Shown here: one piece after another, positions 53,501 to 62,886 of the stretch | How the letters are laid out: each line of letters starts with the position of its first letter | Position numbering within the stretch: position 1 is the stretch's first letter | DNA from: Tremella fuciformis | Taxonomy: Eukaryota; Basidiomycota; Tremellomycetes; Tremellales; Tremellaceae | Reading direction: 5' to 3' | NCBI GenBank assembly: GCA_032768795.1 | Contig: CP136498.1 | Location: 744,001-808,000 of the forward strand | DNA length: 64,000 nt | Made by a program: the position numbers and the translations under genes | The notes under the pieces: generated by a model | What the model was told of the DNA's origin: nothing | Seen by the model: only the letters and a program-made list of their open reading frames with translations | Databases searched by the model: none

Positions 53501-54616
53501 CAGCGGGGCCACTCGTAGATCGGCTCCAGGTTTAAGCGTGATGCGTAGGTCGTATTCTCTACTTGGAGCAAGCGTCTCTACCCCTCGTCGAGGATGGAAG
53601 ACCTCGAGGTATTCGTGATATCGCTCCGGGACAAGATGTTGCACGGCTGCTTCCTCTTCTGGGCTGAGTTCGTACTCGTCATAGTCGGGTAGGACGTCGA
53701 TATATGCCTCCTTCTTGCTCAACTCCTCGGTCACTGTGCCGCATAGCTCGACTGTATTTCCCTGGTTCTGCTCCCATCGGTTGAATGGGAGCTCAATGCT
53801 GTTCGCCTTCGATCGCCTGCTCCTTCGTCTACCTTGTCGCCTTTCCGCCTTGGTCTCCAATGTTCCTGATAGTCGAGAGACCTCGTCGAGGTTCTGTGGT
53901 CCGTTCTCCTGGTTCGTCTCTTTCCCGCCTGTCCTCTTCCTTGTCGCCTTCTTCCTTCCAGCATCCAATATCACACCGTTCTCCTTCATCCAGTCATATC
54001 CCAACACCACGTCCGCTCCTGCCAATGTTGTCACACCTAACTCTTCCCTTCCTTCACCGCCTAGGACTTTTACTGTTCCCGTCACTCCCTTTTCTACTTG
54101 TCCTGCTGAGCTTGGTTTACCGTCAAAGAGGAGGAGTTGCCGGGGTCGAGGGAGTGGGTAACAGGGGATGTGATGCCGTTCAACGAACACAGAGTCGACG
54201 AAGTTACCAGTGGCCCCGGTGTCGAGCAGCACCTTCACCCCGTCGACTTGATTGACGCTTCCTGACACGACAGCCTGCTCTCTGCCTAAACAGCAAACCT
54301 CACCACGAATGCATGCCTCCTCATCACTAGCTATTCCGTCCGTGGCAACCAGTGCCTTCTCATCTTTCGCTTCTTCGTCGAGGTTCGGGATTAAAGGTGA
54401 TTGTGATACAGGGGGGTTGGGAGGTGAATGGGGAGGGGAGGTGGCCGAGAGGATGTCTTGATGGGGCCGCTGGACCTCTCGTATGTTCTCAGCGTCCCTC
54501 AAGCTTTTGGGTCCTCCTGCTTGACGATAGGTCGGCCGGGTGCAGGGCTGCCTCGAGGAACGGGAGGTCGTTGCCCGGGAACACAGGCGTTGGCGAAATG
54601 ACCGACTCCGCCGCAT
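50534..54616 (-). CDS. gypsy A pol: protease, RT, RNase H, integrase, chromodomain
   Basis: An open minus-strand frame of about 1,360 codons without its own ATG at the front. It is reached from gag by -1 frameshifting at 54505-54511, after which it reads PKSLRDAENIREVQRP. Protease VLLDTGATGNFVDS (about residue 131). RT IRPSNSPYGSPSFFVPKK, VVDYRKLNEMTVPDAYPLPL, IYIDDILIHAENL. RNase H QTDASVYGWGF. Integrase zinc region GHPGVAKMLELVRREYCWLG...CAVCQRCK, core SMDFIEELPAS, SDRGSKFTSK, QTDGQTERTNQALEQY. Chromodomain FEVKRIIDSRKRRGRLEYKV, WLGYEGTDEATTWEP, ending NPEKPGGQTATRPK at 50534. All catalytic residues are intact. Chromodomains of this class usually direct integration to heterochromatin. Confidence 0.95.
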   Translation of the reverse strand: MRRSRSFRQRLCSRATTSRSSRQPCTRPTYRQAGGPKSLRDAENIREVQRPHQDILSATSPPHSPPNPPVSQSPLIPNLDEEAKDEKALVATDGIASDEEACIRGEVCCLGREQAVVSGSVNQVDGVKVLLDTGATGNFVDSVFVERHHIPCYPLPRPRQLLLFDGKPSSAGQVEKGVTGTVKVLGGEGREELGVTTLAGADVVLGYDWMKENGVILDAGRKKATRKRTGGKETNQENGPQNLDEVSRLSGTLETKAERRQGRRRSRRSKANSIELPFNRWEQNQGNTVELCGTVTEELSKKEAYIDVLPDYDEYELSPEEEAAVQHLVPERYHEYLEVFHPRRGVETLAPSREYDLRITLKPGADLRVAPLYSLNPDQMDALDKLLDRERKAGRIRPSNSPYGSPSFFVPKKAQGELRMVVDYRKLNEMTVPDAYPLPLISQVTDDLAKSRYYTKLDLPGAYQLLRMAPGHEKFTAFRTPRGMFESLVVRDGLRNAPSVFQHFLNEVLHEFLGKGVIIYIDDILIHAENLEELRRLTKAVLEALRKAGLFVKASKSEFEQTKVKFMGFIISHEGVEADSGYVEGVRNFPTPRNLHETRRFLGLASYYRRFVPQFSKLAGPLSHLTRKDIDFHWGDGQQWAFEEIKRRMSEAPVIAHFNPTFETIIQTDASVYGWGFIISQVNSSTGQEHPVAVESGAFSGAELNYTTTEKEFLAIVMAFKRRRHLLLQVTSTILTDHLNLTYWMEPQKLSPRVARWVDTLAGFSYKIVYRPGTKAAYPDALSRRADYIPQGKDAEPELVQALPSFDEESTVTSSLGYMLRALVEDEEGGEDEEEGEDEEGELRGLSRGELKEGQGGDEDLKDTLEELGELREEKRITKEENPRAWSLAKRLGLDEASKIKFDEDGLLRINGRLYIPDIKQARVKVMRDHHEGQLAGHPGVAKMLELVRREYCWLGLRRDVEKYVRGCAVCQRCKPVRQRPHDLLHSLEIADRPWSSISMDFIEELPASSGFNSILVVVDRLTKWAIFIPTTTRLNTAGLVDLVLDNVVAQHGLPTSIISDRGSKFTSKLWGAMCSTLGIKVSLSTAFHPQTDGQTERTNQALEQYLRIFCDYKQDNWATLLQRAAFAYNNSMHSAIMMTPFEANFGYAPRWAESIVVEGEAREIPSVVEKFASLEEVHALCKKNIELANEAYARGYNAKHQEAPEMKVGDQVMLSMENIQTRRPSKKLDLKWCGPYRIIAKAGSAYKLELPDTMKVNPVFLVDRLKVFEPPTLPGQTYDPPGPVEVDEEGESFEVKRIIDSRKRRGRLEYKVEWLGYEGTDEATTWEPAGNIDGAWASIEKFHKENPEKPGGQTATRPK

Positions 54617-55578
54617 CGGAAGCAGAGGCGCTGCTCGTTCCTCCTCTGACGTTCGGCAGGGTCGAGACCTCCAGGAGGCGTTGACCTGAAACCAGGCGGG
54701 CCACTAGGGGCTGGCGATGGACGCGTCGACGGGATCGGCGGGAGAGGTCGGTAGGTCGACGAGGCAGGGAGAGCAGCTTGCTGCTGGGTAGTCGGGGCTG
54801 GTCGTCGTCGAGCTTCTTCGTACCGCTTGACCTCTGCCTTCTTCTCAGCCTCCCTTGCTCTGAGCCTGTTGTCCAACTTGATGACATAGGACTGAAGCTC
54901 TCCGAAGGTCTCCAGCTCCACTGTGGTCCGAGCAACCTCGTCTCGAAGATTGTCTGAGAGGCCCTCGAGCGCCCTAGCTCTAGCTTGCTCGTTGGCTTCC
55001 CATCCCAAGACCGCCAGGTACTCCCTAAGCTTCGCGAAGTACTCTGCCGCTGATCCGGTCTGCTTCAAGTCGAAGTATCGCCTCTGAGCGGTCCCCTTGA
55101 TGTCGGGTCCTCCGAAGTTGTCCCTCAAGTATCTCGACAGCCTCTGGAAGCTACTGATCTTCTCGTCGAGCTCGTCTCCCGACGCGAGAGGTTGGATAGC
55201 GTCCTGAACGAATCCTCTGAGGAAGGAGATGGCGTAAATGACCTTGGACTCCTCTGTGAACTTCGAAGGCTGTAGCCGAAAGACGATGTTACATTGCATG
55301 AGGAATCCTTCGAGTTTCTCCGGCTTTGAGCCATCGAAAGTGTCGGGCGGGTTGGCCTTCGGCTCGCTCGATGATGCGCTGGTCGAGGGAGCGGGGGAGT
55401 TGGCTCGTCGAGCCTCGATGGCAACGAGCTGTTGCAGGATCTGAGCGAGGGAAGCCTGATCCGCCATGTTGTTGGGTGTGCTAGACCGGCTAGCAGGAGG
55501 AAGACGAAGGGACTGTGGTAAAGCTTGGTGCTCGTGGTTCGGGTTGAGTGATGTCGAACGTCGAGTCTCGATGGGCAT
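54499..55578 (-). CDS. gypsy A gag
   Basis: Minus strand, ATG at 55578 (MPIETRRSTSLNPNHEH); a second ATG starts MADQASLAQILQQLVAIEAR. The frame is open a little further upstream but the first ATG is taken. Capsid-like retrotransposon gag region: KFTEESKVIYAISFLRGFVQ, and GSAAEYFAKLREYLAVLGWE. A basic linker leads to one zinc knuckle RLCFRCGGVGHFANACVPG (C-x2-C-x4-H-x4-C). It stops with TGA at 54499-54501, overlapping pol by 118 nt. Confidence 0.92.
   Translation of the reverse strand: MPIETRRSTSLNPNHEHQALPQSLRLPPASRSSTPNNMADQASLAQILQQLVAIEARRANSPAPSTSASSSEPKANPPDTFDGSKPEKLEGFLMQCNIVFRLQPSKFTEESKVIYAISFLRGFVQDAIQPLASGDELDEKISSFQRLSRYLRDNFGGPDIKGTAQRRYFDLKQTGSAAEYFAKLREYLAVLGWEANEQARARALEGLSDNLRDEVARTTVELETFGELQSYVIKLDNRLRAREAEKKAEVKRYEEARRRPAPTTQQQAALPASSTYRPLPPIPSTRPSPAPSGPPGFRSTPPGGLDPAERQRRNEQRLCFRCGGVGHFANACVPGQRPPVPRGSPAPGRPIVKQEDPKA
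54505..54511 (-). other. gypsy A -1 ribosomal frameshift heptamer
   Basis: Gag codons GAC CCA AAA GCT TGA contain C CCA AAA, an X XXY YYZ slippery heptamer. A one-base back-slip gives CCC AAA AGC TTG AGG, which opens the pol frame (PKSLRD). The same arrangement occurs in gypsy C. Confidence 0.8.
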
Positions 55579-55609
55579 ATGCCCCGGGTGTGCGTGGTTG
55601 TGCGAAGAG

Positions 55610-55629
55610 GTAATAGCACTCTCTGATAC
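55610..55629 (-). promoter_or_regulatory. gypsy A primer binding site
   Basis: Immediately after the 5' LTR (minus strand) comes GTATCAGAGAGTGC. TATCAGAG resembles the widespread initiator-Met tRNA primer site, with the usual TGG offset or mutated. Confidence 0.5.
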
Positions 55630-56064
55630 TGTCACGATGCTGCGCTCTCCCGTTGGCAGAGGCCCTCTCGCACAATATCAGAGTCAAGAATAAAGGATAA
55701 AGGGGTAGAAACGAGGATGTCGAGGTAGGATCCTCGTCGAGGTTGGATCCTCGTCGAGGTTACAAGGTCGTCGAGGTAACAAGGTCGTCGAGGATACAGC
55801 GTGAGTGCGACTCAGCCACGCTGCGTGCCACGGAGAGAGTGAGATCGTCAATGGTGATCCATGAGACTCAATCAGAGAGTGCTGAAGAACTACGACGGGC
55901 GCCCGGGGCATCCTATATGACTCTGCGCCTGCTTCCCGCCGTCGCGCGTTCATTCAACGTCTACTCCCTCGTCGAGGTTCTCCAGCCCGAGGTAGGTCAC
56001 GTGTCGCTCACGTGAGAGGTGTCGGTCACGTGCGTAGGTCGTCGAGGGCGTGGCCGTCGTGACA
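55630..56064 (-). repeat. gypsy A 5' LTR
   Basis: 435 bp, 431 identical to 48039-48473. It contains the same CTCGTCGAG units and three CACGTG boxes. Confidence 0.95.
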
Positions 56065-56639
56065 GGCAGACCAAGTCAGCTGCCGAGCACTTCGCTAAGG
56101 TCAGGGAGCTTGTTGCGGTTGCTGGTTTCACTGATCAGGTCGCGATTGTGGACTGGGCCATCCATGGGCTCAAGTCTCATCTTAAGGACGAGATCGCTAA
56201 GCGCGGCGAGTTCTACTCGCTGACCGAACTCGTCGAGTTTATTGTGCCTCTAGACAATCGCCTCCGTCATCGCGAGGAGGAGAGGAAGCTGGAGGAGGCT
56301 GCTGCGGCGAAGGCTGAAAGGCACAAGCCGGAGTATGCCAAGGCTGAAGCGCCAGCGCGACGCCCATGGGCTGAGCGCTTGGGCGCGTCGCTCCCGCCTG
56401 CTCGCCTCAGCGAGCAGCGCGGCGAGTCCTCGGCGAGTTCGGGCCCTTCTGGGTCAGACTTGCTGAAGTCAACGCGCAACCCCGATGGGTCTCTGACGGA
56501 GGCCGAGAGGGAGCGCCGTTTGCACAGCGGGCTCTGCTTGCGGTGCGGGCAGGGCGGCCACCAGCTGGCTAACTGCCCTACCGCTAAGCCGAGGCCGCTG
56601 CCCCCGATTCCCGCCCAGGGACAGGCCCCAAAAGCCTGA
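56065..56639 (+). pseudogene. gypsy C gag, N-terminus missing
   Basis: Open from the junction: [40 protein letters not shown], then a charged linker and the zinc knuckle [17 protein letters not shown] (C-x2-C-x4-H-x4-C). It ends GQAPKA with TGA at 56637-56639. The first codons belong to the neighbouring LTR, not to a real start. Confidence 0.85.
56627..56633 (+). other. gypsy C -1 ribosomal frameshift heptamer
   Basis: GCC CCA AAA GCC TGA contains C CCA AAA in the gag frame. Slipping back one base yields CCC AAA AGC CTG AGG (PKSLR) and an open pol frame. Position relative to the stop and the peptide are the same as in gypsy A. Confidence 0.8.
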
Positions 56640-59600
56640 GGGATGGTGGACAACAGCTCGGCGAGCATCATCCCTTTCCGCATCGACTCGCCGCGACCGT
56701 GATCTCTGACTGTTCCCGTTCTCCTTCATCCCAGACCGATGATACCCGTATACCCGTGACTCACACTGATTCCCCACAAGGTTGGGCAGCCTCCGAGAGG
56801 CTCCTAGACAACCCCACGCACGCTGTTGTCGCAGGTCGCATCAGCGGGCATTCCGCGAAGGTCCTCCTGGATTCAGGAGCCTCCGCTAACTTCCTCGCCA
56901 AGTCGTTCGCCGAGCGACACCGCATTGCCCTCAATGCGTACGACAAGCCCGTCGGACTCACCTTGTTCGATGGAGTAGAGTCGTCTGATGGCCCGCTGAC
57001 TCACTTCTCTCGCGAGCGAGTCGAGGTGGGCCAGTTTGCTGGCACAGCAAGGTTCGAGCTCACGCGCTTGAATGGAGCTGATGCAGTGTTGGGCTACCCG
57101 TGGCTGCAAACTCGCCGAGTTGTCATCGACTTCGGCGAGGGAATTGTCACGGGAGCATCCTCGCAAGGTTGGGCAGAGCCCGTTCCCACTTCCAATGTCG
57201 CCGAGTCATCTCCCTCGTCCCTCTCTCACCCGCCGCCGCCGAGCTCCACCGTGTCCCCTGAATCCACCAAGTCCACCGAGTCCCCTGAAGTCGCCGAGTC
57301 TACCGAGTCCTCTACACCCGCTGCGTCCGCCGAGTCCCCTGTGCCCGTTGATCCTGAGCCCTGCTCTTTCCCTTGCCCCGCTGTCCCTACCGAGTCCGTT
57401 GATCCTGAGCTGTCCAACACCTTGCCTTCCCCCTGCTTGTCGACCAAGGATGATCGAGCAGGACGGTCGCCAAGCGCCGAGCCCTCGCTGAGGAAGCAGC
57501 AGCCGGGGAAGAGGCGAGTTAGAAAGAGGCAGATGGGAACAAAGAAACGCGCGTTCTCTCGCTCAAACTCCATCCCCGTGACTCTTCCCTGCCGCTGGCC
57601 ATTCGTTGCGGTTGCTGAAGAGCTGAAACTGTGCGCGGTATCCATAGACTCGCCGAGCTCGCTGAGGTTTGACCAGTTGGACGAGCTCAGCTCATGGCCC
57701 TCTTTCGAACCGCCCGCCGAACTCTCCGAGGCCGAGATTCAGCTGATCGCCGCCAGCGTTCCTGACCAGTACCTGGAGTTCCTCAACATCTTCCATCCCA
57801 GGAAGGGCGTCGAGACTCTTGCACCGCACCGAGCCTATGACATGAAGATCGAGCTGAAGGGGGGCAGCTCGCTCAAGCTTGCCCCGCTCTATGAGGTCGC
57901 CCAAGATCAGAAGGAAGCTATGAGGCAAATCCTCGAGCGAGAAGAAGCCGCGGGCCGGATCCGGCCTAGCAACTCGCCGTACGGCTCGCCGACTTTCTGC
58001 GTGCGTAAGACTGACGGCGTGAACTGGCGAATGGTGGTGGATTACCGACATCTGAACAGCGCCACCGTTCCTGATGCTTACCCCGTTCCGCTGATTTCTC
58101 AAGTCATCTCTGACCTTGGTGGCTCCGAGTGGTTCTCCTGCTTTGACCTGGTCTCGGCGTACCAGTTGCTCAGGCTCGCCAAAGGATTTGAGAGCCTCAC
58201 CGCCTTCCGCACGCCGTTTGGCATGTACGAGTCGCTGGTCGTGCGTGATGGGCTGCGAAACGCACCGGCCGTCTTTCAGCACTTCCTGAATGAGCTGTTC
58301 AGTGATCTCAGGCAGTGGGTCACGGTATACATCGACGACATCATCGTCCACGCCAAGACACTCGAGGAGCTTCGCCGAGTCACTCGGCTAGTTCTGGAGC
58401 GAGTGCGAGGAACCTCTTTGTTCCTGAAGGCGAGTAAGTGCCGGTTTGAGCAGAGATCCGTAAAGTTCCTGGGGTTCTTGATCTCCAAAGACGGCGTGGC
58501 GGCTGATCCGGGCTACGTCCAAGGGGTCCAAGAGGCTTCGAGGCCCAAGGATCTCCATGAGGTGCGGCGCTTTCTGGGAATGGCGAGCTATTATCGGCGA
58601 TTCGTTCCCCACTTCGCTAAGGTCGCCGGGCCGCTACACCATCTGACGAAAGCGTCGGTCGGGTTCCATTGGAATGAGGAGCAGGAACAGGCGTTCCAGG
58701 CGCTGAAGGAGAAACTGAGCCAGGCTCCGGTGCTCGCTTTCTTCAACCCGGAGTTGCCGACGATCGTGCAGACTGACGCATCAGCCTATGGCTGGGGCTT
58801 CGTCATCTCGCAAGTCAACTCGGCGAATGAGGAGCACCCCGTGGCCATTGAGTCGGGCTCGTTCAAAGGCGCCGAGTTGAACTACACGGTGACTGAGAAG
58901 GAGTTCTTGGCTATCGTTCACGCCTTCCGACGTAAGCGGCATCTGTTGTCCCAGGTTCATTCCACGGTCATCACTGACCACTTGAATCTTACTTACTGGA
59001 TGGAGCCGCGGCAGCTGAACCCTCGCCAGGCTAGATGGGTTGAGATCTTAGCTGGGTTCGATTACAAGATCGTGTATTGCCCTGGTAAGGAGGGCGAACT
59101 TCCTGATGCGCTCTCCCGGGACTCGGCGTATCTCCCAGGGCCATTGATGCAGCAGCCGCAGAACTTCATCCAGGCACTCCCCACCGCCGACTCTTCCTCC
59201 ATGGTCTCGTCCTCCCTCGGCCACCTCCTCCGTGCAGCAACACTCGGCGAGATCGGTGTCGAGGAGGAGGAGGAGGAAGAGGTCGGCGAGGAACGCGTTG
59301 AGGTTGCCGAGTTGTCCCCGGTCCTGGCTGAGTTAACCTCTGACGCGCCTACTCTCGCCTCAACTCACCCCGTCCTGTTGGGATTTTGCCGAAGGCTCGG
59401 CTTCTCTGGGGAAGCGCTCTTGCAGCGTGACCCCGAGGGAAGGCTGCGAGTCGACGGACGACTGTACGTGGAACCGGGGCCAGAACGGGTGCAGATCCTG
59501 AAGGGACGGCACGAAGCTATCCTCGCCGGACATCCGGGCGTTGCGAAGACTCTCGAGCTGGTGAAGCGGGACTATGCGTGGCTTGGCCTTCGGCGCGACG

Positions 59601-60844
59601 TGGAGGCCTTCGTTCGCGCATGCGCAGTATGCCAGCGGACCAAGACTGACCGTCACCGAGCTCACGGCTAGCTCCAGCCGCTGGAGAAAGCGGAGAGGCC
59701 TTGGGCATCCATCTCCATGGACTTCATCGAGCCCTTGCCGGTCTCTAACGGTTGTGACTCGATTCTGGTGGTTGTTGACAGACTGACCAAGTGGGCGATT
59801 TTCATTCCGACGACCACTCGGCTCAACTCGGCGGGACTCGCCGAGTTGATCATAGATCACGTGGTGTGTCAACACGGGCTTCCGCAATCCATCGTCTCCG
59901 ACCGAGGTTCCAAGTTCACCAGTAAGCTGTGGGCTAACTTGTGCAAGGCTTTGGGTATTAAGCTGTCCTTGTCCACGGCCTTCCATCCTCAGACTGATGG
60001 GCAAACTGAGCGGGTGAATCAGGTACTCGAGCAGTATCTCCGGGTTTTCTCGACCTATCAGCAAGACAACTGGGCTAAGCTCTTGCCATGCGCGTCGTTC
60101 TCGTATAACAACTGGAAGCACTCGGCTATCGAGATGTCTCCGTTTGTAGCAAACTTTGGGTACTCGCCGAGGTGGACGGAGAACTTGGTGAACTCGGAGA
60201 ACTCGGAGAAGGAGGGTGCGGATGCCGGTGAACGACTGGGGCTGCGGAAGGCAACAGAGCTGAGTGACCTGCATGAGCTCTGTCGGGCTAACATTGAGGC
60301 GGCGAACCGCGATTATGCGAGGCACTACGATGCTAAGCACTCGTCGCCGCCCAGCTTCAAGATCGGCGACTCGGTGCTCCTCTCGCTGAAGAACATTGAG
60401 ACTCGGCGACCGATGAAGAAGCTGGACCTCAAGTTCGGTGGACCGTTCGAGATCATCGAGCAGGTCAACCCGGTAACGTATCGCCTCGCTCTCCCTCCCT
60501 CCATGAAGTGTCACGACGTCTTTCACGTCAACCTCCTGAAACCCTTCCAGCAGCCTACCCTGCCCGGCCAGTCGTACGAGCCTCCCGACCCGGTGGAAGT
60601 GGACAGCGAGCTGGGGGAGAGCTGGGAGGTCGCGGCAATCCTGGATTCTCGAATACGCCGTGGACGCCTTGAGTACCTTGTTGAGTGGTTGGGCTTTGAG
60701 CTCACGGATGAGCGCGCGACTTGGGAGCCGCTAGCTCATGTGAGCGAGTCGGCCGCCGAGCTCGTCGCGGACTTCCACGCCGCCCACCCAGAGAAGCCGT
60801 CAAGTGCGCCAAAGCCTCGGCGAGGCGCTCGCCGAGCCGTATGA
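56634..60844 (+). pseudogene. gypsy C pol with a single in-frame TAG
   Basis: Continuous in the -1 frame from the slippery site. Protease KVLLDSGASANFLAK (near 56860; DSG instead of DTG). A Ser/Pro/Glu-rich linker. RT IRPSNSPYGSPTFCVRK, VVDYRHLNSATVPDAYPVPL, TVYIDDIIVHAKT. RNase H QTDASAYGWGF. Integrase zinc region GHPGVAKTLELVKRDYAWLG...CAVCQRTK, then TAG at 59669-59671 after DRHRAHG. The same frame resumes LQPLEKAERPWASISMDFIE, DRGSKFTSKLW, QTDGQTERVNQVLEQY, and ends with a chromodomain (WEVAAILDSRIRRGRLEYLV). Apart from the TAG nothing is broken, so only the integrase would be lost. Confidence 0.92.
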
Positions 60845-60935
60845 ACACTGCGTATTCCTGCTTGAATAATGCGTTCACGAGAATGATGCACAGAGCACTC
60901 TATAATCAACGACTATGAACACCCCCTCCCCTCTT

Positions 60936-62238
60936 CTAATGTCCTCCCGACCCACCGGGGGCCGGTCCCTCGCTGAGGTCGTCAAGACCCCACTCGCTCA
61001 GATCCTCCCCAAGCATGCGTCGCAGCTCATTGACGGCGTACTGACGCAGTCGGGGGTTGTCCGGGCTGCGCGCGAGCGCCGCGAGGCCCTGGGCGGCTGC
61101 AAAGTCGCCCGGGCCGATGTGGCGTGCCGCAGGCCGCTGAGGTGTCACGGGCGGCGCGTCGCGCCGCGGTGTCGCTGGGGGCTCGCCGTGCTGTGGCGTC
61201 CGCTCGGCGCTCGGCGAGCCGGACGGCGCCTCCCCATCCTTCAGGGTGCATCGACCGGTTGTGCAGGTGAAGCACTTTTGGCCTATTGTACCCGGCGGGA
61301 CGAGACAGCGGCGTCCCTCTCGTCTACACCGACGACACGGCCGCTCGGCGTCTACCGCGTCCTTGTGGAGGTCCTGCAGATGAGTATCTACCGCTGGTTG
61401 TGAACGGGCACTGACGAGGATCTTCGCTGGCGTCCGATTCTCATGTCGTCCGGCTCGGCGCGGGGTCGCTGGAGGCGCCGCCGGTCTTCGGGATGGTGTC
61501 GCGGCCGCAGGCGTCCGCGGCGCCGCTCGCGGTGTCGGTCTTCGCGCCCCCTCCCCCTCTCCCCTCCTCTCCCCCTCTCCCCTCCTCTCCCCCTCCTCCC
61601 TCCCCTTGCCCTTCCAGCCCATCGCCGCCTGCAGCGCCTCCATAGAGGCCTCCATTCTCTCGGCCGCCGCCTGCAGCGCGGCCTCAGCCGCCTCCTCCGC
61701 CTTCATGTCGACGTCGTCGACCCCGCTGACCCCGCTGACCTCCCTGACCTCGCTCACCTCGCCGCGCGGTCGGCGACTGGTTCGTGTGCGTGGCGGCGTG
61801 GGCAGGCGCTCGCCGAGGGGTAAGTCATGTACGACGGAGTAAACTACGTCGCACATCGGGGCCTCCGAATCGGGTCGGTCGAAGGGGTTGAGATAGGCGG
61901 TGGCACCAGCCCGCCAGGTTGCCTCGGCGTCAAAGACGCTATCGGTTCGTTCGAGCCCTGCCCGTCAGTCTCGTCTCTCCTTGGTATCGCCGCTGTGGCT
62001 TACGCCGGCGCTGCCCCATCCGCTCGCCCTCCCCTTCGTCCACCGGCAGAGCAGGCTCGAGCTCGAGCCTCTCCGCGCCGCCCTCGTCCACCTCCATCTC
62101 CTCGTCCTCCTGCTCGAGCTGCGTCAGCGGCGAGCTGCCGCCATCGTCCGCCTCCTCCTCCTTCCACTCCTCCTCCTCCTCCTCCTCCTCCTCCTCCTCC
62201 TCCCCCTCCTCCTCCCCGTCCACCACTCCCCTCATCAC
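60936..62238 (-). CDS. antisense accessory gene of gypsy C (Zn2Cys6-like)
   Basis: Minus strand, ATG at 62238. Exon 1: a Glu run, then QLEQEDEEMEVDEGGAERLE. A 46-nt intron (about 62012-61967, GTAAGCC...CTGACGGGCAG) leads in phase to exon 2: RLERTDSVFDAEATWRAGAT, LNPFDRPDSEAPMCDVVYSV, helical VDDVDMKAEEAAEAALQAAA, a basic repeat-like stretch (GERRGEGERRGEGEG), and the cysteine motif CRRCRREGRRC...KCFTCTTGRC (C-x2-C-x6-C-x10-C-x2-C-x4-C). Then Pro/Arg linkers and a helical end (NPRLRQYAVNELRRMLGEDL). The stop at 60936 is 91 bp from the pol stop. It has the same position, strand, cysteine spacing and architecture as genes A and B, but little sequence identity outside the motif. Confidence 0.72.
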
Positions 62239-62854
62239 CTCCCCGACAACCTCCTCCTCGCCGAGCTCTTCGATCTCGAGCTCGTCGCTTGCCGAGCGCT
62301 CTCGACGAGTGCCGCGCCCGCGACCGAAAGTCCGCTGGGTGCCGTCGAATCCTTCCCGTCAGCCCTGCATCTCCCTCTTCTCGGCCACTCACGTCGCGTC
62401 GGCTGCTCCTCTCGCCCCTCTCCCCCCCCCTCGCTCCGCCCCCTGGCCCTGCACAACCAGGGCTACCCTCGACGGCACGACGAATCGCCCGCCCCACCCT
62501 TCGCGTCAGCCACCAGTTCGCTCGCTCGGCGCGCTGCGTGCGCCGACTCACTGGTCTGCCCTTCCGCCTGGGCTCGTCGTCTCGCCGCGCTCGCCTTGCG
62601 CGTTGCCACTGGTGTTGTTGGGGCCATGTTGTTGCTGGCCGAGTGATGAGATAACGGAGAATGGAAAAGCTGAGTCCTCTGTCCACTTGTCCTCGGCCGT
62701 GTGTTTGGTTGCCCAGCAACTAGCGCGTCTCGCCGTTAACATCGTACCTGAAAGGACCTCGCTGACCGTCTCGCCGAGTCCCTCACCGAGCCCCTCGCCG
62801 AGTCCCTCGTCGACCTCGCCGACTCCGCCGCCGACTTCCACAACCACGACTATC

Positions 62855-62886
62855 TCGCAGGAGCTCGATTGTAAGGTTGGGCAGAG
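62855..62886 (+). promoter_or_regulatory. gypsy C polypurine tract and conserved upstream block
   Basis: TCTCGCAGGAGCTCGATTG, then TAAGGTTGGGCAGAG, then the LTR TGTCACGACGG. It matches the block in A and B although the elements are otherwise very diverged. Confidence 0.75.

Larger units (their letters stand above)
48039..56064 (-). mobile_element. complete chromodomain Ty3/gypsy element A
   Basis: LTRs at 48039-48473 and 55630-56064 (435 bp each) differ at four positions. Between them are gag (minus), pol (minus, -1 frame), and on the plus strand the antisense accessory gene. Primer site, frameshift site and polypurine tract are all visible and no stop interrupts gag or pol, so A looks recent and may be active. 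Flanking pentamers (GGGGC and GGCAG) do not match, and the right side enters gypsy C's gag directly. Confidence 0.95.

Noticed and set aside
55630..56070. Gypsy A as a clean nested insertion into gypsy C gag
   Set aside because: The flanking pentamers differ and the other half of C's gag is not found left of 48039.
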